This document shows, in pieces, positions 52,201 through 59,379 of a DNA stretch of 64,000 nt. Within the stretch, counting starts at the first letter, position 1. Each line of letters opens with the position of its first letter. A program made the translations under genes and the position numbers. Source of the DNA: Nonlabens xylanidelens (GTDB taxonomy: Bacteria > Bacteroidota > Bacteroidia > Flavobacteriales > Flavobacteriaceae); assembly GCF_002934445.1 (NCBI RefSeq), contig NZ_PTJE01000002.1, positions 315,392 to 379,391 of the forward strand, read 5' to 3'. The notes under the pieces were generated by a model. That model was not told the DNA's origin, made no database searches, and saw only the letters and a program-made list of their open reading frames with translations.

Positions 52201-52951
52201 GTAATGCAGACTGTGATGGATATAAATGCTTAATTGCTGCATACTGCCCACCGTGTACACCGTTAGTAAATAATGGATGGTGTAATGCAAAAACTATAGT
52301 CTTATCCTGATTTTTCTTTAACTCGCCTTCTATCTCTAAGAAAAATTGCTCTCTTGTCTTAATTTGATCGCAGTTATCATTAATAGTTGGGTGATCATCC
52401 CATTTTGCAAGATACCACTGGCTGTCTACTATAATAAGTTGAATTTGCTTATTAATGTCAATACTATTAATAGGACAACCTACTTTAGGTTCCCAAATAT
52501 TTTTATTATCCAGCGCCTTTTCTATGTAATCTTTTTCTCTATTTACATTATCTAGTCCTTCATCGTACCAGTCGTGATTACCTGGTATAAAAACTGTAGA
52601 ACCTTGAAATACTTTTGCCACATCTATTTGAGCATTCAGATGATTTTCGGCTACAGGTCTAAACTCGGTATCCTTTTCTGGCATTCCTACTGGATAGATA
52701 TTATCACCTAAAAATATAAGATGATCATTCTCTGTTTTTTGAGATTTAATATAACTTTCTAGCGCTATTAAACCATCACTTTTACCACCTATGGGAGACT
52801 TACCTACATCACCTATAAGATAGAACGACTTTTCTATTTCTAGCCCAGAAGGGAATTGCTCTTGAATCTCTTCTTTATATTGAGCTTTAAAACTGGCACA
52901 TCCAGTAATAATTATTGCTATTAATAATAAAAGAATGTTATTTTTAGTCAT
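49235..52951 (-). CDS. Lipoprotein with metallophosphoesterase and outer membrane barrel domains
   Basis: 1238 residues from the ATG at 52951, chosen because it gives a clean lipoprotein signal (MTKNNILLLLIAIIITGC). The frame also has an ATG five codons earlier. A calcineurin-type phosphoesterase (about 25-370) shows GDVG, FLGDNIYP, GNHDWYD, HHPLF and SGHEHTLQ with all metal ligands. A middle region (about 370-850; LLGDWDRHQDQWRW, PRDRDQVFSNFDG) follows, then a BamA/Omp85-like or surface-antigen barrel (about 900-1238, ending FSFQVGFSF). Probably in the outer membrane with the enzyme on one face. The iterated palindrome encodes YPAFAKASIY. Confidence 0.82.
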   Translation of the reverse strand: MTKNNILLLLIAIIITGCASFKAQYKEEIQEQFPSGLEIEKSFYLIGDVGKSPIGGKSDGLIALESYIKSQKTENDHLIFLGDNIYPVGMPEKDTEFRPVAENHLNAQIDVAKVFQGSTVFIPGNHDWYDEGLDNVNREKDYIEKALDNKNIWEPKVGCPINSIDINKQIQLIIVDSQWYLAKWDDHPTINDNCDQIKTREQFFLEIEGELKKNQDKTIVFALHHPLFTNGVHGGQYAAIKHLYPSQSALPIPILGSLATQIRTSGGVSAQDKQNKRYQEMTNRITTLARASAAPRIIFASGHEHTLQYIENDGIRQIVSGSGAKESYATLSNDGLFSYGGMGFARLDVMKDGSSWVRYYGFENGKEKLLFTYEAIKKPVEFDLETLPDEYPAFAKASIYDQERVEKSAVFESVWGNKYRDLYGTKINAKVAILDTLKGGLVVERAGGGHQTRSLRLVAKDGKEYNLRALKKSAVQFLQTTVFKENTVAESFEDTTAEDLLFDFYTAAHPYAALTLPKLSDAIGVYHTNPEIYFVPKQEALGNYNNDYGDELYMLVERPEENQKDIASFGKSDDIESTADIFEKIREDEKYKIDQEAFVRARMFDMLLGDWDRHQDQWRWAQFKKDGNSTFKPIPRDRDQVFSNFDGALFATLRTMIGITKQFATYDEELDNVKWFNSAASYLDRSLAQEADRDMWIEQAQFIQDNLSDEAIEAAFKELPAEIYPDESTQKIINNMKIRRGNIVKIAERYYDYLSDLAIVTGTDKDDFVVVDRVEDGKTRVTIYRNKDGKKADVVVDRLFLAEDTKEIWVYALDDDDIIEAVGSGKDRIKVRIIGGQNNDIYNLENGKSISIYDHKTKKNTFTDKGGARVRLSDSYNRNLYDPRKSILKSNVLTPAIGFNPDDGFKIGVQNTFTVNGFNRNPNTRVHQIRAGYYFATEGFDINYNGTFAGVFNQMNLTVKARFSNPTFAENFFGFGNETVNLDDDLDFDFNRVRLSEISGGVGVSYKGEYGSNVKGGIEIQSFEIEEDEGRFLETQFATPEEDPEFFERKWFLELNGGYNYESYDNKLNPTRGMIFDIVAGINADKDDLGNTFGFIKPKLGFYNALNRSRSLVLKTLTQATFNIGDDYQFYQSAQVGQNNGLRGYRTQRFSGESALAGSADVRYSFNEFKTGFVPLQIGIFGGADVGRVWQDGESSDKWHNDFGGGFWVNSSNAIGATFNLFTGEDGLRFSFQVGFSF
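51761..51776. repeat. Iterated palindrome inside the phosphoesterase/barrel gene
   Basis: CGCTTTCGCGAAAGCG read in frame as Ala-Phe-Ala-Lys-Ala, between the enzyme domain and the middle region. Confidence 0.95.
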
Positions 52952-52991
52952 AAGTTTGAGAATCATATTAATTTTAGCCTAAACAATAGGA

Positions 52992-54191
52992 ATGAGCGAT
53001 ATTTTAAAAATTACTGACGATTTTGTATTAAATCTGTTAAAAAACCATCTCGATGAAAAATATGTGTATCATAATTATACACATACTCGACGAGTTGTTA
53101 AAAGTACACAGGAAATAATCGACAATTCTGAAATCAATGTTAAAGAGCAAAAAGGACTTCTACTTGCAGCATGGCTGCACGATACCGGTTATATTAAAGG
53201 TGCTGAAGGACATGAAGAAGAAAGCGCGCGCATCGCTGAGGAGTTTTTAAAAGAACAAAATGAAGATCAAAACTCTATAGACCTTGTTAAAAGACTTATT
53301 CTAGCGACTAAATTTAGCGGTGTTCCTGAATGTCCTCTAGAAGAAATTATTAGAGATGCAGACGCATCACACTTTGCTAAGGATTATTATAATGAAACTA
53401 GTGAGTTATTAAAACGCGAGCTTAAACTAAGAGGTCGCGACTATACTGGTAAACAATGGCGCAAAGAGAACATAAAGGTTTTTACTGAAAAGCACCGTTA
53501 TTACAGTGCTTATGCGATTAAAAACTGGAATACCGCAAAAAATAACAACTTACTAGATCTTATTAAAGCCAAAAAGAAAAAGAAAAATAAGATTGAAAAG
53601 GAACAGGTAAAAGTAGATCTTAAAAACCAGAGTCCAGAAAGGGCTATACAGACTCTTTTTAGAACCACGTTACGTAATCACATCAAGTTAAGTGATATTG
53701 CAGACACTAAGGCAAACATACTGCTGTCGGTAAATGCTATTATCATATCTCTAGCTCTAGCAAACATTATCCCTAAACTGGATCAAATATCTAACCGTCA
53801 TTTATTATGGCCTACTCTAGTTTTGATATTATTTTCTGTTGCGAGCATTGTTCTTTCTATTATGTCTACACGTCCTAATGTAACGAGTGGAGAATTTACA
53901 GATGAGCAAGTTCAAAAACGCGAAGTAAACCTACTCTTTTTCGGGAATTTTCATAAAGTCCCTTTTAAGAGATATGAAAAAGCAATAATGGGCTTACTAG
54001 ATAATAAAGAAGAAGTTTACCAGTCTTTGCTTAAAGACTTATGGTTATTAGGTCTGGTATTGAACAGAAAGTATACTTTATTAAGATGGACGTACACCAT
54101 CTTTATGGTAGGTATCATAACAAGTGTAATCGCTTTTATACTAGCGTTCTACACAACAGATTTTGAACAATTTACAAATGCAATTCCTTAA
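52992..54191 (+). CDS. HD phosphohydrolase fused to a Pycsar-effector-like membrane domain
   Basis: 399 residues. An N-terminal HD domain (about 20-190) has H27, H31, the H63-D64 pair in WLHDTGY and a later Asp in RDADASHF. After a Lys-rich linker comes a PycTM/DUF5706-like domain (about 215-395): RTTLRNHIKLSDIADTKANILLSVNAIIISL, then helices at about 240-260, 270-292 and 370-392. In the Pycsar defence system this membrane domain is the effector, triggered by cyclic pyrimidine nucleotides. No cyclase gene is adjacent, so a housekeeping nucleotide-signalling role is equally possible. It is divergent from the phosphoesterase gene. Confidence 0.75.
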   Translation: MSDILKITDDFVLNLLKNHLDEKYVYHNYTHTRRVVKSTQEIIDNSEINVKEQKGLLLAAWLHDTGYIKGAEGHEEESARIAEEFLKEQNEDQNSIDLVKRLILATKFSGVPECPLEEIIRDADASHFAKDYYNETSELLKRELKLRGRDYTGKQWRKENIKVFTEKHRYYSAYAIKNWNTAKNNNLLDLIKAKKKKKNKIEKEQVKVDLKNQSPERAIQTLFRTTLRNHIKLSDIADTKANILLSVNAIIISLALANIIPKLDQISNRHLLWPTLVLILFSVASIVLSIMSTRPNVTSGEFTDEQVQKREVNLLFFGNFHKVPFKRYEKAIMGLLDNKEEVYQSLLKDLWLLGLVLNRKYTLLRWTYTIFMVGIITSVIAFILAFYTTDFEQFTNAIP

Positions 54192-56514
54192 CAAGGTCTT
54201 CATAAGTAAGTGTCCCACTGGCTACCTTCACGTCATAAAGTACATTTACTCTTAACGCTTTTAATCCTACAACACCTTGAACATCTTCTAGTTCGAGGTG
54301 TTCTATTTCTTTACCTAAAAGATTATTGTACTGTAAGAAACTAATATAACGCATGTACTCACGTTCTGTTTCTTTGTTCGTATAAACGATAGCGATTTTA
54401 CCTTTTTGGGTAATACGCTCATCGGTTCCTTTAATATTAGCTTTATCTATACGCTTTTTGATCACCTCATAACGCGCATTGTAAGCACCATCTACATCAA
54501 AACGTTTTTCATCAATACGGTATCTGATGCTTAGTGTGTTATCAAAAACTAAAATCATACTAGCCGCCTCTATTACGGTAGGCAAATTTTCTTGAACCGA
54601 ATAGAATTTGTTCTCCATCTCTATCATGGTCTGTAATTGCCATAATCTCAAGTTGTATAAATAAACAACATTAAATTCTTGATCTACAGCAACACTACTA
54701 CCTACATAAATATTATGTTCTACACCATCGGTTTTAAAACGCTCAAAAAAGTGAGGGAATATTTCTTGAGCTTCTAACTGTCTTCTATCTATACATGCAG
54801 ACAGCGATTCATTAATCGCTTGTACTGTGTTATCATAATCGTTTCTAGTTTTATAAATAACACCACTAGATTCGTCTATTTCTAATTGATAATCACCTAC
54901 CATCTCTACAATTTTAGGAGATAATTGCATGAGGTGTTCCATTACAGGATTTATTTCTTCTGTAAGCAACTTAATGATATCTCTTTCAGAATTTGCATCT
55001 ATACTGCCGCTTTCTAATTCTTTGCGATATTCTAGTACACGATACGAGATTTGATCGTAGATGGGTAATTTTTCATACGCTTTCGCGAAAGCGAATATTT
55101 CACAAACCTTATCGAGTTGATTAAGTAAATCAAATTTAATAGCCTCGTTGCGAGCGTCACTACTACCTACTATATCAATCTGGCCGTATAATGGATGTAC
55201 ATCTTCAAATTTTACATCCTTAAAAGATTCACTTTGAGAATTGCGAGCACGAGCTTTTAATATTCTACGAGCTTCTCTCTCAAATTTCCATTGTACACTA
55301 GAATGTATAGAAGTACACTCTGTCTGTATTAACGCTTTTACACTGTTTTCATATTCCTGCTCTGTACGTATCAAAGCTGCTTTAATATAGCCAGCAATAC
55401 TGTCTATTTTTATGACATTAAAACTGTTAAGAGCAAATTTCTTTTTACTGACTATTTCTAGTATTCCTATTAACTTTTTTGACTTTGTAATAGGATAAAA
55501 AATAGCACTTTTAATATCGTTTTTAAGCAGATTATCTGTTAGAAATTTATTTTGAATTTTTGCTCCATAATCTTCTACATCAGTGATAACTAACGGCTCA
55601 AATTCTTCTATTAAGAGTTGATAACTATGTGCACAAAGAGCGTTATCACAGTGTTTCTCATGACTGTCTGCAAGTAAAAAACTTTCTGAATCGTGATAAC
55701 CTACAGACTCAAATGTTTTATCATAATTATCATAAGACGTAAATCCTACACGTAGATTTTCTAAGTTAAAAATGTTTCTAAAAATAGATTCCATTTTTTC
55801 TGTCTGGTCCTTCTTACTATTAGTAGAATCTAAGAGAACCGTTTTTAAGTCAGAAATTGCGGCATCCATAGTAACGTCAGTAAAATTAACGATACCAAAG
55901 CCATTAAAAGTATAACTACCTTTAGGAAAACCTTTTTTCCATAACTCTTCATCATCAGGAGATCTAAGGAGGTTTTTTATGTCTTTTTCAGATAATCGAT
56001 AACGTTCATCGTTTAATTCTATATCTACAAAATCTGCATTATAAGCGACGCGATATGTTCGGTTAACACCATTTGCGTCAGGTATTTTTATTAATATAGG
56101 TCTACCTAAATCAATAGATTTACCATATAACTGATTAAGTATAACACCACAAGACATTCTAAAAGTGTCAAATGAGTTATCTGTCATGATGAGCAGCTTA
56201 AAATCTTCTCCTGCATCTTTAAATATATTTTTAAGACGCTCTGTTTTATTAAATAAAATATCAGAAAACGGTATGGTTGCTGCTTTTATCTCATTAAGAG
56301 TTAGGGCTGCTGGAAAAAGATCTGAGAGTAAAACATTAATAGACTCTTTATGTATAGCAAGCTCATCTTCTTGAATACCATTAACAAGCTCTTCATGCTC
56401 ATCTACATATTGAAGTACAGACGAGATGTATAATTTCTTAAAATTACTCTCTTCATGCTGTAAACGAGTGACATACTGATCTACAACCTTTTTAAAGGTT
56501 AAGTTCACATTCAT
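54172..56514 (-). CDS. Large GAF-domain protein of unknown function
   Basis: 780 residues from the ATG at 56514 (MNVNLTFKKV). The frame is open to 56574 but a TATCTTTG promoter box lies at 56546-56553. Most of the protein is helical. A GAF-like domain occupies about 245-385 (HCDNALCAHSYQLLIEEFEPLVITDV, SAIFYPITKSKKLIGILEIVSKK). No kinase, cyclase or DNA-binding domain is visible. The iterated palindrome encodes EIFAFAKAYEKL. Its last 20 bases overlap the end of the convergent HD/PycTM gene. Confidence 0.7.
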   Translation of the reverse strand: MNVNLTFKKVVDQYVTRLQHEESNFKKLYISSVLQYVDEHEELVNGIQEDELAIHKESINVLLSDLFPAALTLNEIKAATIPFSDILFNKTERLKNIFKDAGEDFKLLIMTDNSFDTFRMSCGVILNQLYGKSIDLGRPILIKIPDANGVNRTYRVAYNADFVDIELNDERYRLSEKDIKNLLRSPDDEELWKKGFPKGSYTFNGFGIVNFTDVTMDAAISDLKTVLLDSTNSKKDQTEKMESIFRNIFNLENLRVGFTSYDNYDKTFESVGYHDSESFLLADSHEKHCDNALCAHSYQLLIEEFEPLVITDVEDYGAKIQNKFLTDNLLKNDIKSAIFYPITKSKKLIGILEIVSKKKFALNSFNVIKIDSIAGYIKAALIRTEQEYENSVKALIQTECTSIHSSVQWKFEREARRILKARARNSQSESFKDVKFEDVHPLYGQIDIVGSSDARNEAIKFDLLNQLDKVCEIFAFAKAYEKLPIYDQISYRVLEYRKELESGSIDANSERDIIKLLTEEINPVMEHLMQLSPKIVEMVGDYQLEIDESSGVIYKTRNDYDNTVQAINESLSACIDRRQLEAQEIFPHFFERFKTDGVEHNIYVGSSVAVDQEFNVVYLYNLRLWQLQTMIEMENKFYSVQENLPTVIEAASMILVFDNTLSIRYRIDEKRFDVDGAYNARYEVIKKRIDKANIKGTDERITQKGKIAIVYTNKETEREYMRYISFLQYNNLLGKEIEHLELEDVQGVVGLKALRVNVLYDVKVASGTLTYEDLVKELHL
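55078..55093. repeat. Iterated palindrome inside the GAF-protein gene
   Basis: CGCTTTCGCGAAAGCG read in frame as Ala-Phe-Ala-Lys-Ala. Confidence 0.95.
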
Positions 56515-56545
56515 ATATCCACCGTCGTAATTTCTTCTCATATTA

Positions 56546-56585
56546 CAAAGATACCTTATCTCTTTAATCACCATAGATTATGGTG
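56546..56585 (-). promoter_or_regulatory. -7 box TATCTTTG and upstream operator-like palindrome
   Basis: Minus-strand TATCTTTG (56553-56546) lies 32 bases before the chosen GAF-protein start. Sixteen bases further upstream is CACCATA-GAT-TATGGTG (56569-56585), a perfect inverted repeat in the position where a repressor or activator would bind. Confidence 0.45.
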
Positions 56586-56653
56586 TTAATTTTTGATTTC
56601 TTTAACCAGTACTTTACACATAAATCAATTATTTTAGCTGAAAATCCAATTTC

Positions 56654-57769
56654 ATGAAGTACGCACTGATTCTTTTCACCTTTTTTGCCATAAACCAATG
56701 TAATGAAAAAGCAAAAGAAACGCATTTTATAGATGGTAACGCACCTGGAGTAGCAAACGGTATGCGTGTTTACATGAATGCACTGGATGAAAACGGTCGT
56801 TCCATTCCTGTAGATACCAACATTGTAATGAACGAGAAATTCTTCTTTGACAAAAAAGAAGAATTAGAATCAGAACAAATGAGGTTCCTTACCATAGATG
56901 GTAGTGAGGGAAACATCGTTCTTTTAATTAAAAATGAAAACATCCAGGTAAACGTAAAGAAGGATTCTTTATTTGCTAGTGAAGTAACCGGTAGTGCCTC
57001 TAACAAGGCTCTAGAAGATTTTAAATCTAAACAAGCTGCGTATACTGTAAAAGCAAAGTCTTTTAATACACAAAGATCTACAGCTATGAAAAGTCAGGAT
57101 GTAGAATCCATGACTAGTGTTAATAATCAATGGATGGCGGCAGAGGTAGATTTTAAATCGTACTCTACAAATTTAATAACCACTAATAATAAGAGTATCG
57201 TTGCTCCTATGATTTTAGGTGAATTACTTAAAAACAAATTAGTAGATTCTAAAGGTGCTCGTGAACTTTACAACACCTTTGACCCTAGTATTCAAAATTC
57301 TTTAATGGCTACTAGAATTGATATGTATTTAAGTAAGGAAGAGTCTGTTGCTATAGGAGCAAAAGCCCCTGACTTTGAAGGAGCAGATCCTGATGGTAAA
57401 ATGATTAAACTTAATGATGTATTAGGTAAAGTTACTTTGATTGATTTTTGGGCTTCCTGGTGTGGTCCATGTAGACGTGAAAATCCTAATGTGGTTGCCG
57501 CGTATAACAAATACCAAGACAAAGGTTTTAACATCATAAGTGTATCACTAGATCGCCAAGGTGGTGAGAGAGCATGGAAAGATGCTATTATAAAAGATAA
57601 AATGGACTGGAATCACGTTTCTAGGTTGCAGTATTTTGGACCGATAGCAAAATTATATAATGTAAATGCCATTCCTTCTACCTTTTTATTAGATGAAAAT
57701 GGAATTATTATAGAGACCAATCTTAGAGGACAGCAATTACACGATAAACTAGAGGAGCTTTTAAACTAA
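56654..57769 (+). CDS. TlpA-like thioredoxin-domain lipoprotein (DUF4369 type)
   Basis: 371 residues. A short lipoprotein-like signal (FFAINQC) precedes an N-terminal beta domain of the DUF4369 type (about 25-120; GVANGMRVYMNALDENG), a helical linker and a C-terminal thioredoxin fold (about 230-371) with DFWASWCGPCR (Cys270, Cys273) and the cis-Pro in NAIPSTF. A periplasmic thiol-disulfide oxidoreductase, common in Bacteroidetes. Monocistronic. Confidence 0.88.
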   Translation: MKYALILFTFFAINQCNEKAKETHFIDGNAPGVANGMRVYMNALDENGRSIPVDTNIVMNEKFFFDKKEELESEQMRFLTIDGSEGNIVLLIKNENIQVNVKKDSLFASEVTGSASNKALEDFKSKQAAYTVKAKSFNTQRSTAMKSQDVESMTSVNNQWMAAEVDFKSYSTNLITTNNKSIVAPMILGELLKNKLVDSKGARELYNTFDPSIQNSLMATRIDMYLSKEESVAIGAKAPDFEGADPDGKMIKLNDVLGKVTLIDFWASWCGPCRRENPNVVAAYNKYQDKGFNIISVSLDRQGGERAWKDAIIKDKMDWNHVSRLQYFGPIAKLYNVNAIPSTFLLDENGIIIETNLRGQQLHDKLEELLN

Positions 57770-57783
57770 GAGAATCTGTGCAT

Positions 57784-58419
57784 CTAGCGATTTCCTGTAA
57801 ATCGCATTAAAATAAACAATACAATTATCGCGGCTAGTAAACCTATCGCGGTGACAGTATTGGTATACACTACATCAAAATTATAGATTAAGGTAAGTAT
57901 AAAACCGGCTACTGCTCCACCAAAATGAGCATCGTGCCCTATATTATCGTTTAATTTTTTCATTCCATAGAAGGAGTATATTAAGTATCCAATTCCAAAA
58001 ACATAACCTGGTACAAAATATATAGTCATTCCTGGATCTAGAAGAATACCGCTATAAATAATTCCTGAAACCGCACCACTAGCACCTAGCGCGCTATAGT
58101 GATACTCATCTTTGTGAAATAAATAGCTCAAAAAATTACCTCCTAGAAGACTGACTAAATAAATAATTAGAAATTTTATATCGCCTAATTCCCTGACTAC
58201 TGCACCAGAAAAGAAAAACAGTGTCAACATGTTAAAGAAAAGATGACGCTGGTCTGCATGCAAGAAACCACTCGTAAAAAAGCGCCATTGCTCACCTCTC
58301 TCTATTCCAGCAATATTGAAAAGGTATTTACTTCTAAAACTATAATCTTGAAATCCTTTGAAGCTAATAATTAAATTAGCAGCTATTACAACTATAGTGA
58401 CTATATCTAGATTGTACAT
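57784..58419 (-). CDS. Rhomboid-family intramembrane serine protease
   Basis: 211 residues from the ATG at 58419; a TTG seven codons upstream is not preferred. Six membrane helices. The catalytic dyad is Ser114 in GASGAVSG and His165 in GHDAHFGG. HLFFNMLTL supplies the His and Asn of helix 2 that form the oxyanion site, and WRFFTSGFLH the loop-1 motif. Start codon faces that of the divergent acyltransferase gene. Confidence 0.92.
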   Translation of the reverse strand: MYNLDIVTIVVIAANLIISFKGFQDYSFRSKYLFNIAGIERGEQWRFFTSGFLHADQRHLFFNMLTLFFFSGAVVRELGDIKFLIIYLVSLLGGNFLSYLFHKDEYHYSALGASGAVSGIIYSGILLDPGMTIYFVPGYVFGIGYLIYSFYGMKKLNDNIGHDAHFGGAVAGFILTLIYNFDVVYTNTVTAIGLLAAIIVLFILMRFTGNR

Positions 58420-58445
58420 GTTTAAATTTATAAGATACAAGATAG

Positions 58446-58453
58446 TATATTTG
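58446..58453 (+). promoter_or_regulatory. -7 box TATATTTG before the acyltransferase gene
   Basis: TATATTTG fits TAnnTTTG, 14 bases before the ATG, inside the 48-base gap to the divergent rhomboid gene. No TTTG at the -33 distance. Confidence 0.45.
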
Positions 58454-58467
58454 TTTAAAATTCATAG

Positions 58468-59379
58468 ATGCAAGCCTTGGCTTTTTACCTTATATACCCC
58501 ATTCTTTGGGTGATCTCTAGATTACCTTTTCCTATAGTCTATTTAATAAGTGATTTCTTCTACTTTATCACCTATTATGTAATCGGTTACCGCAAAGAGG
58601 TTATTAGGAATAATATCAAAACTGCTTTTCCAGAAAAGGACGATAAAGAGATCACTAGGTTAGCTAAAAAAAGCACCCAACACTTTTGCGACATTTTTAT
58701 AGAGATGATAAAATCTATGGGAATGAGTAAAGAATCTATGAAAAAGAGATTTACTTGTAGCAATCCTGAAATGGTTAACGCTTTCGCGAAAGCGAAACAA
58801 CCCATAATAATAATGTTCGGACATCAAGCTAGTTATGAATGGACTATGGTTCTAGATGACGTGTTAGATTATAAAGTTTATGCGGTATATAAACCTCTTA
58901 AAAATAAGAAGTTCAATGACCTAATAGTTAACATAAGAAAAAAGTTTAATAGTGAAATGGTAGCAATGAAAAAAGCTACGGCACTTATGAGCAAATCTGT
59001 AGAAAATGAAGCAGCATTATTTGCATTAATTGCAGACCAATCTCCTAAAGCTGGACGTGCACAATATTTTACTAATTTCTTTAATAAACCTAGTGCTGTT
59101 TTTAAAGGCGCAGAGCGTATTGCTATAGAGCACGGTACTGCAGTAGTATTTCTTAAAGTAAAGAAAGTTAAACGAGGTTATTACGAGACGGAATTTGTGA
59201 CCATATCAAAAAATGGATCAGATACAAAGGACTGGGAAATAACCGATAAATTTTTCCAGTTGCTTGAAGAACAAATCGTCAAGCAACCAGAATATTATTT
59301 ATGGTCTCACAAGAGATGGAAATCTACTCTTGAGAATACTAAGCGTGCTGTTGAGCTATCACCTCTAATTCAGCAATAA
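58468..59379 (+). CDS. LpxL/HtrB-family lysophospholipid or lipid A acyltransferase
   Basis: 303 residues. An N-terminal membrane anchor, then IIIMFGHQASYEW (the family's H-x5-E-type catalytic motif as HQASYE), LIADQSPKAG, GAERIAIEHGTAVVFL and the C-terminal YLWSHKRWK are all diagnostic. It transfers an acyl chain from ACP onto a lipid A precursor or an aminolipid. The iterated palindrome encodes NAFAKAKQP just before the catalytic block. Its last 41 bases overlap the 3' end of glmM on the other strand. Confidence 0.9.
   Translation: MQALAFYLIYPILWVISRLPFPIVYLISDFFYFITYYVIGYRKEVIRNNIKTAFPEKDDKEITRLAKKSTQHFCDIFIEMIKSMGMSKESMKKRFTCSNPEMVNAFAKAKQPIIIMFGHQASYEWTMVLDDVLDYKVYAVYKPLKNKKFNDLIVNIRKKFNSEMVAMKKATALMSKSVENEAALFALIADQSPKAGRAQYFTNFFNKPSAVFKGAERIAIEHGTAVVFLKVKKVKRGYYETEFVTISKNGSDTKDWEITDKFFQLLEEQIVKQPEYYLWSHKRWKSTLENTKRAVELSPLIQQ
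58779..58794. repeat. Iterated palindrome inside the acyltransferase gene
   Basis: CGCTTTCGCGAAAGCG read in frame as Ala-Phe-Ala-Lys-Ala. It is the last copy in the window. Confidence 0.95.
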
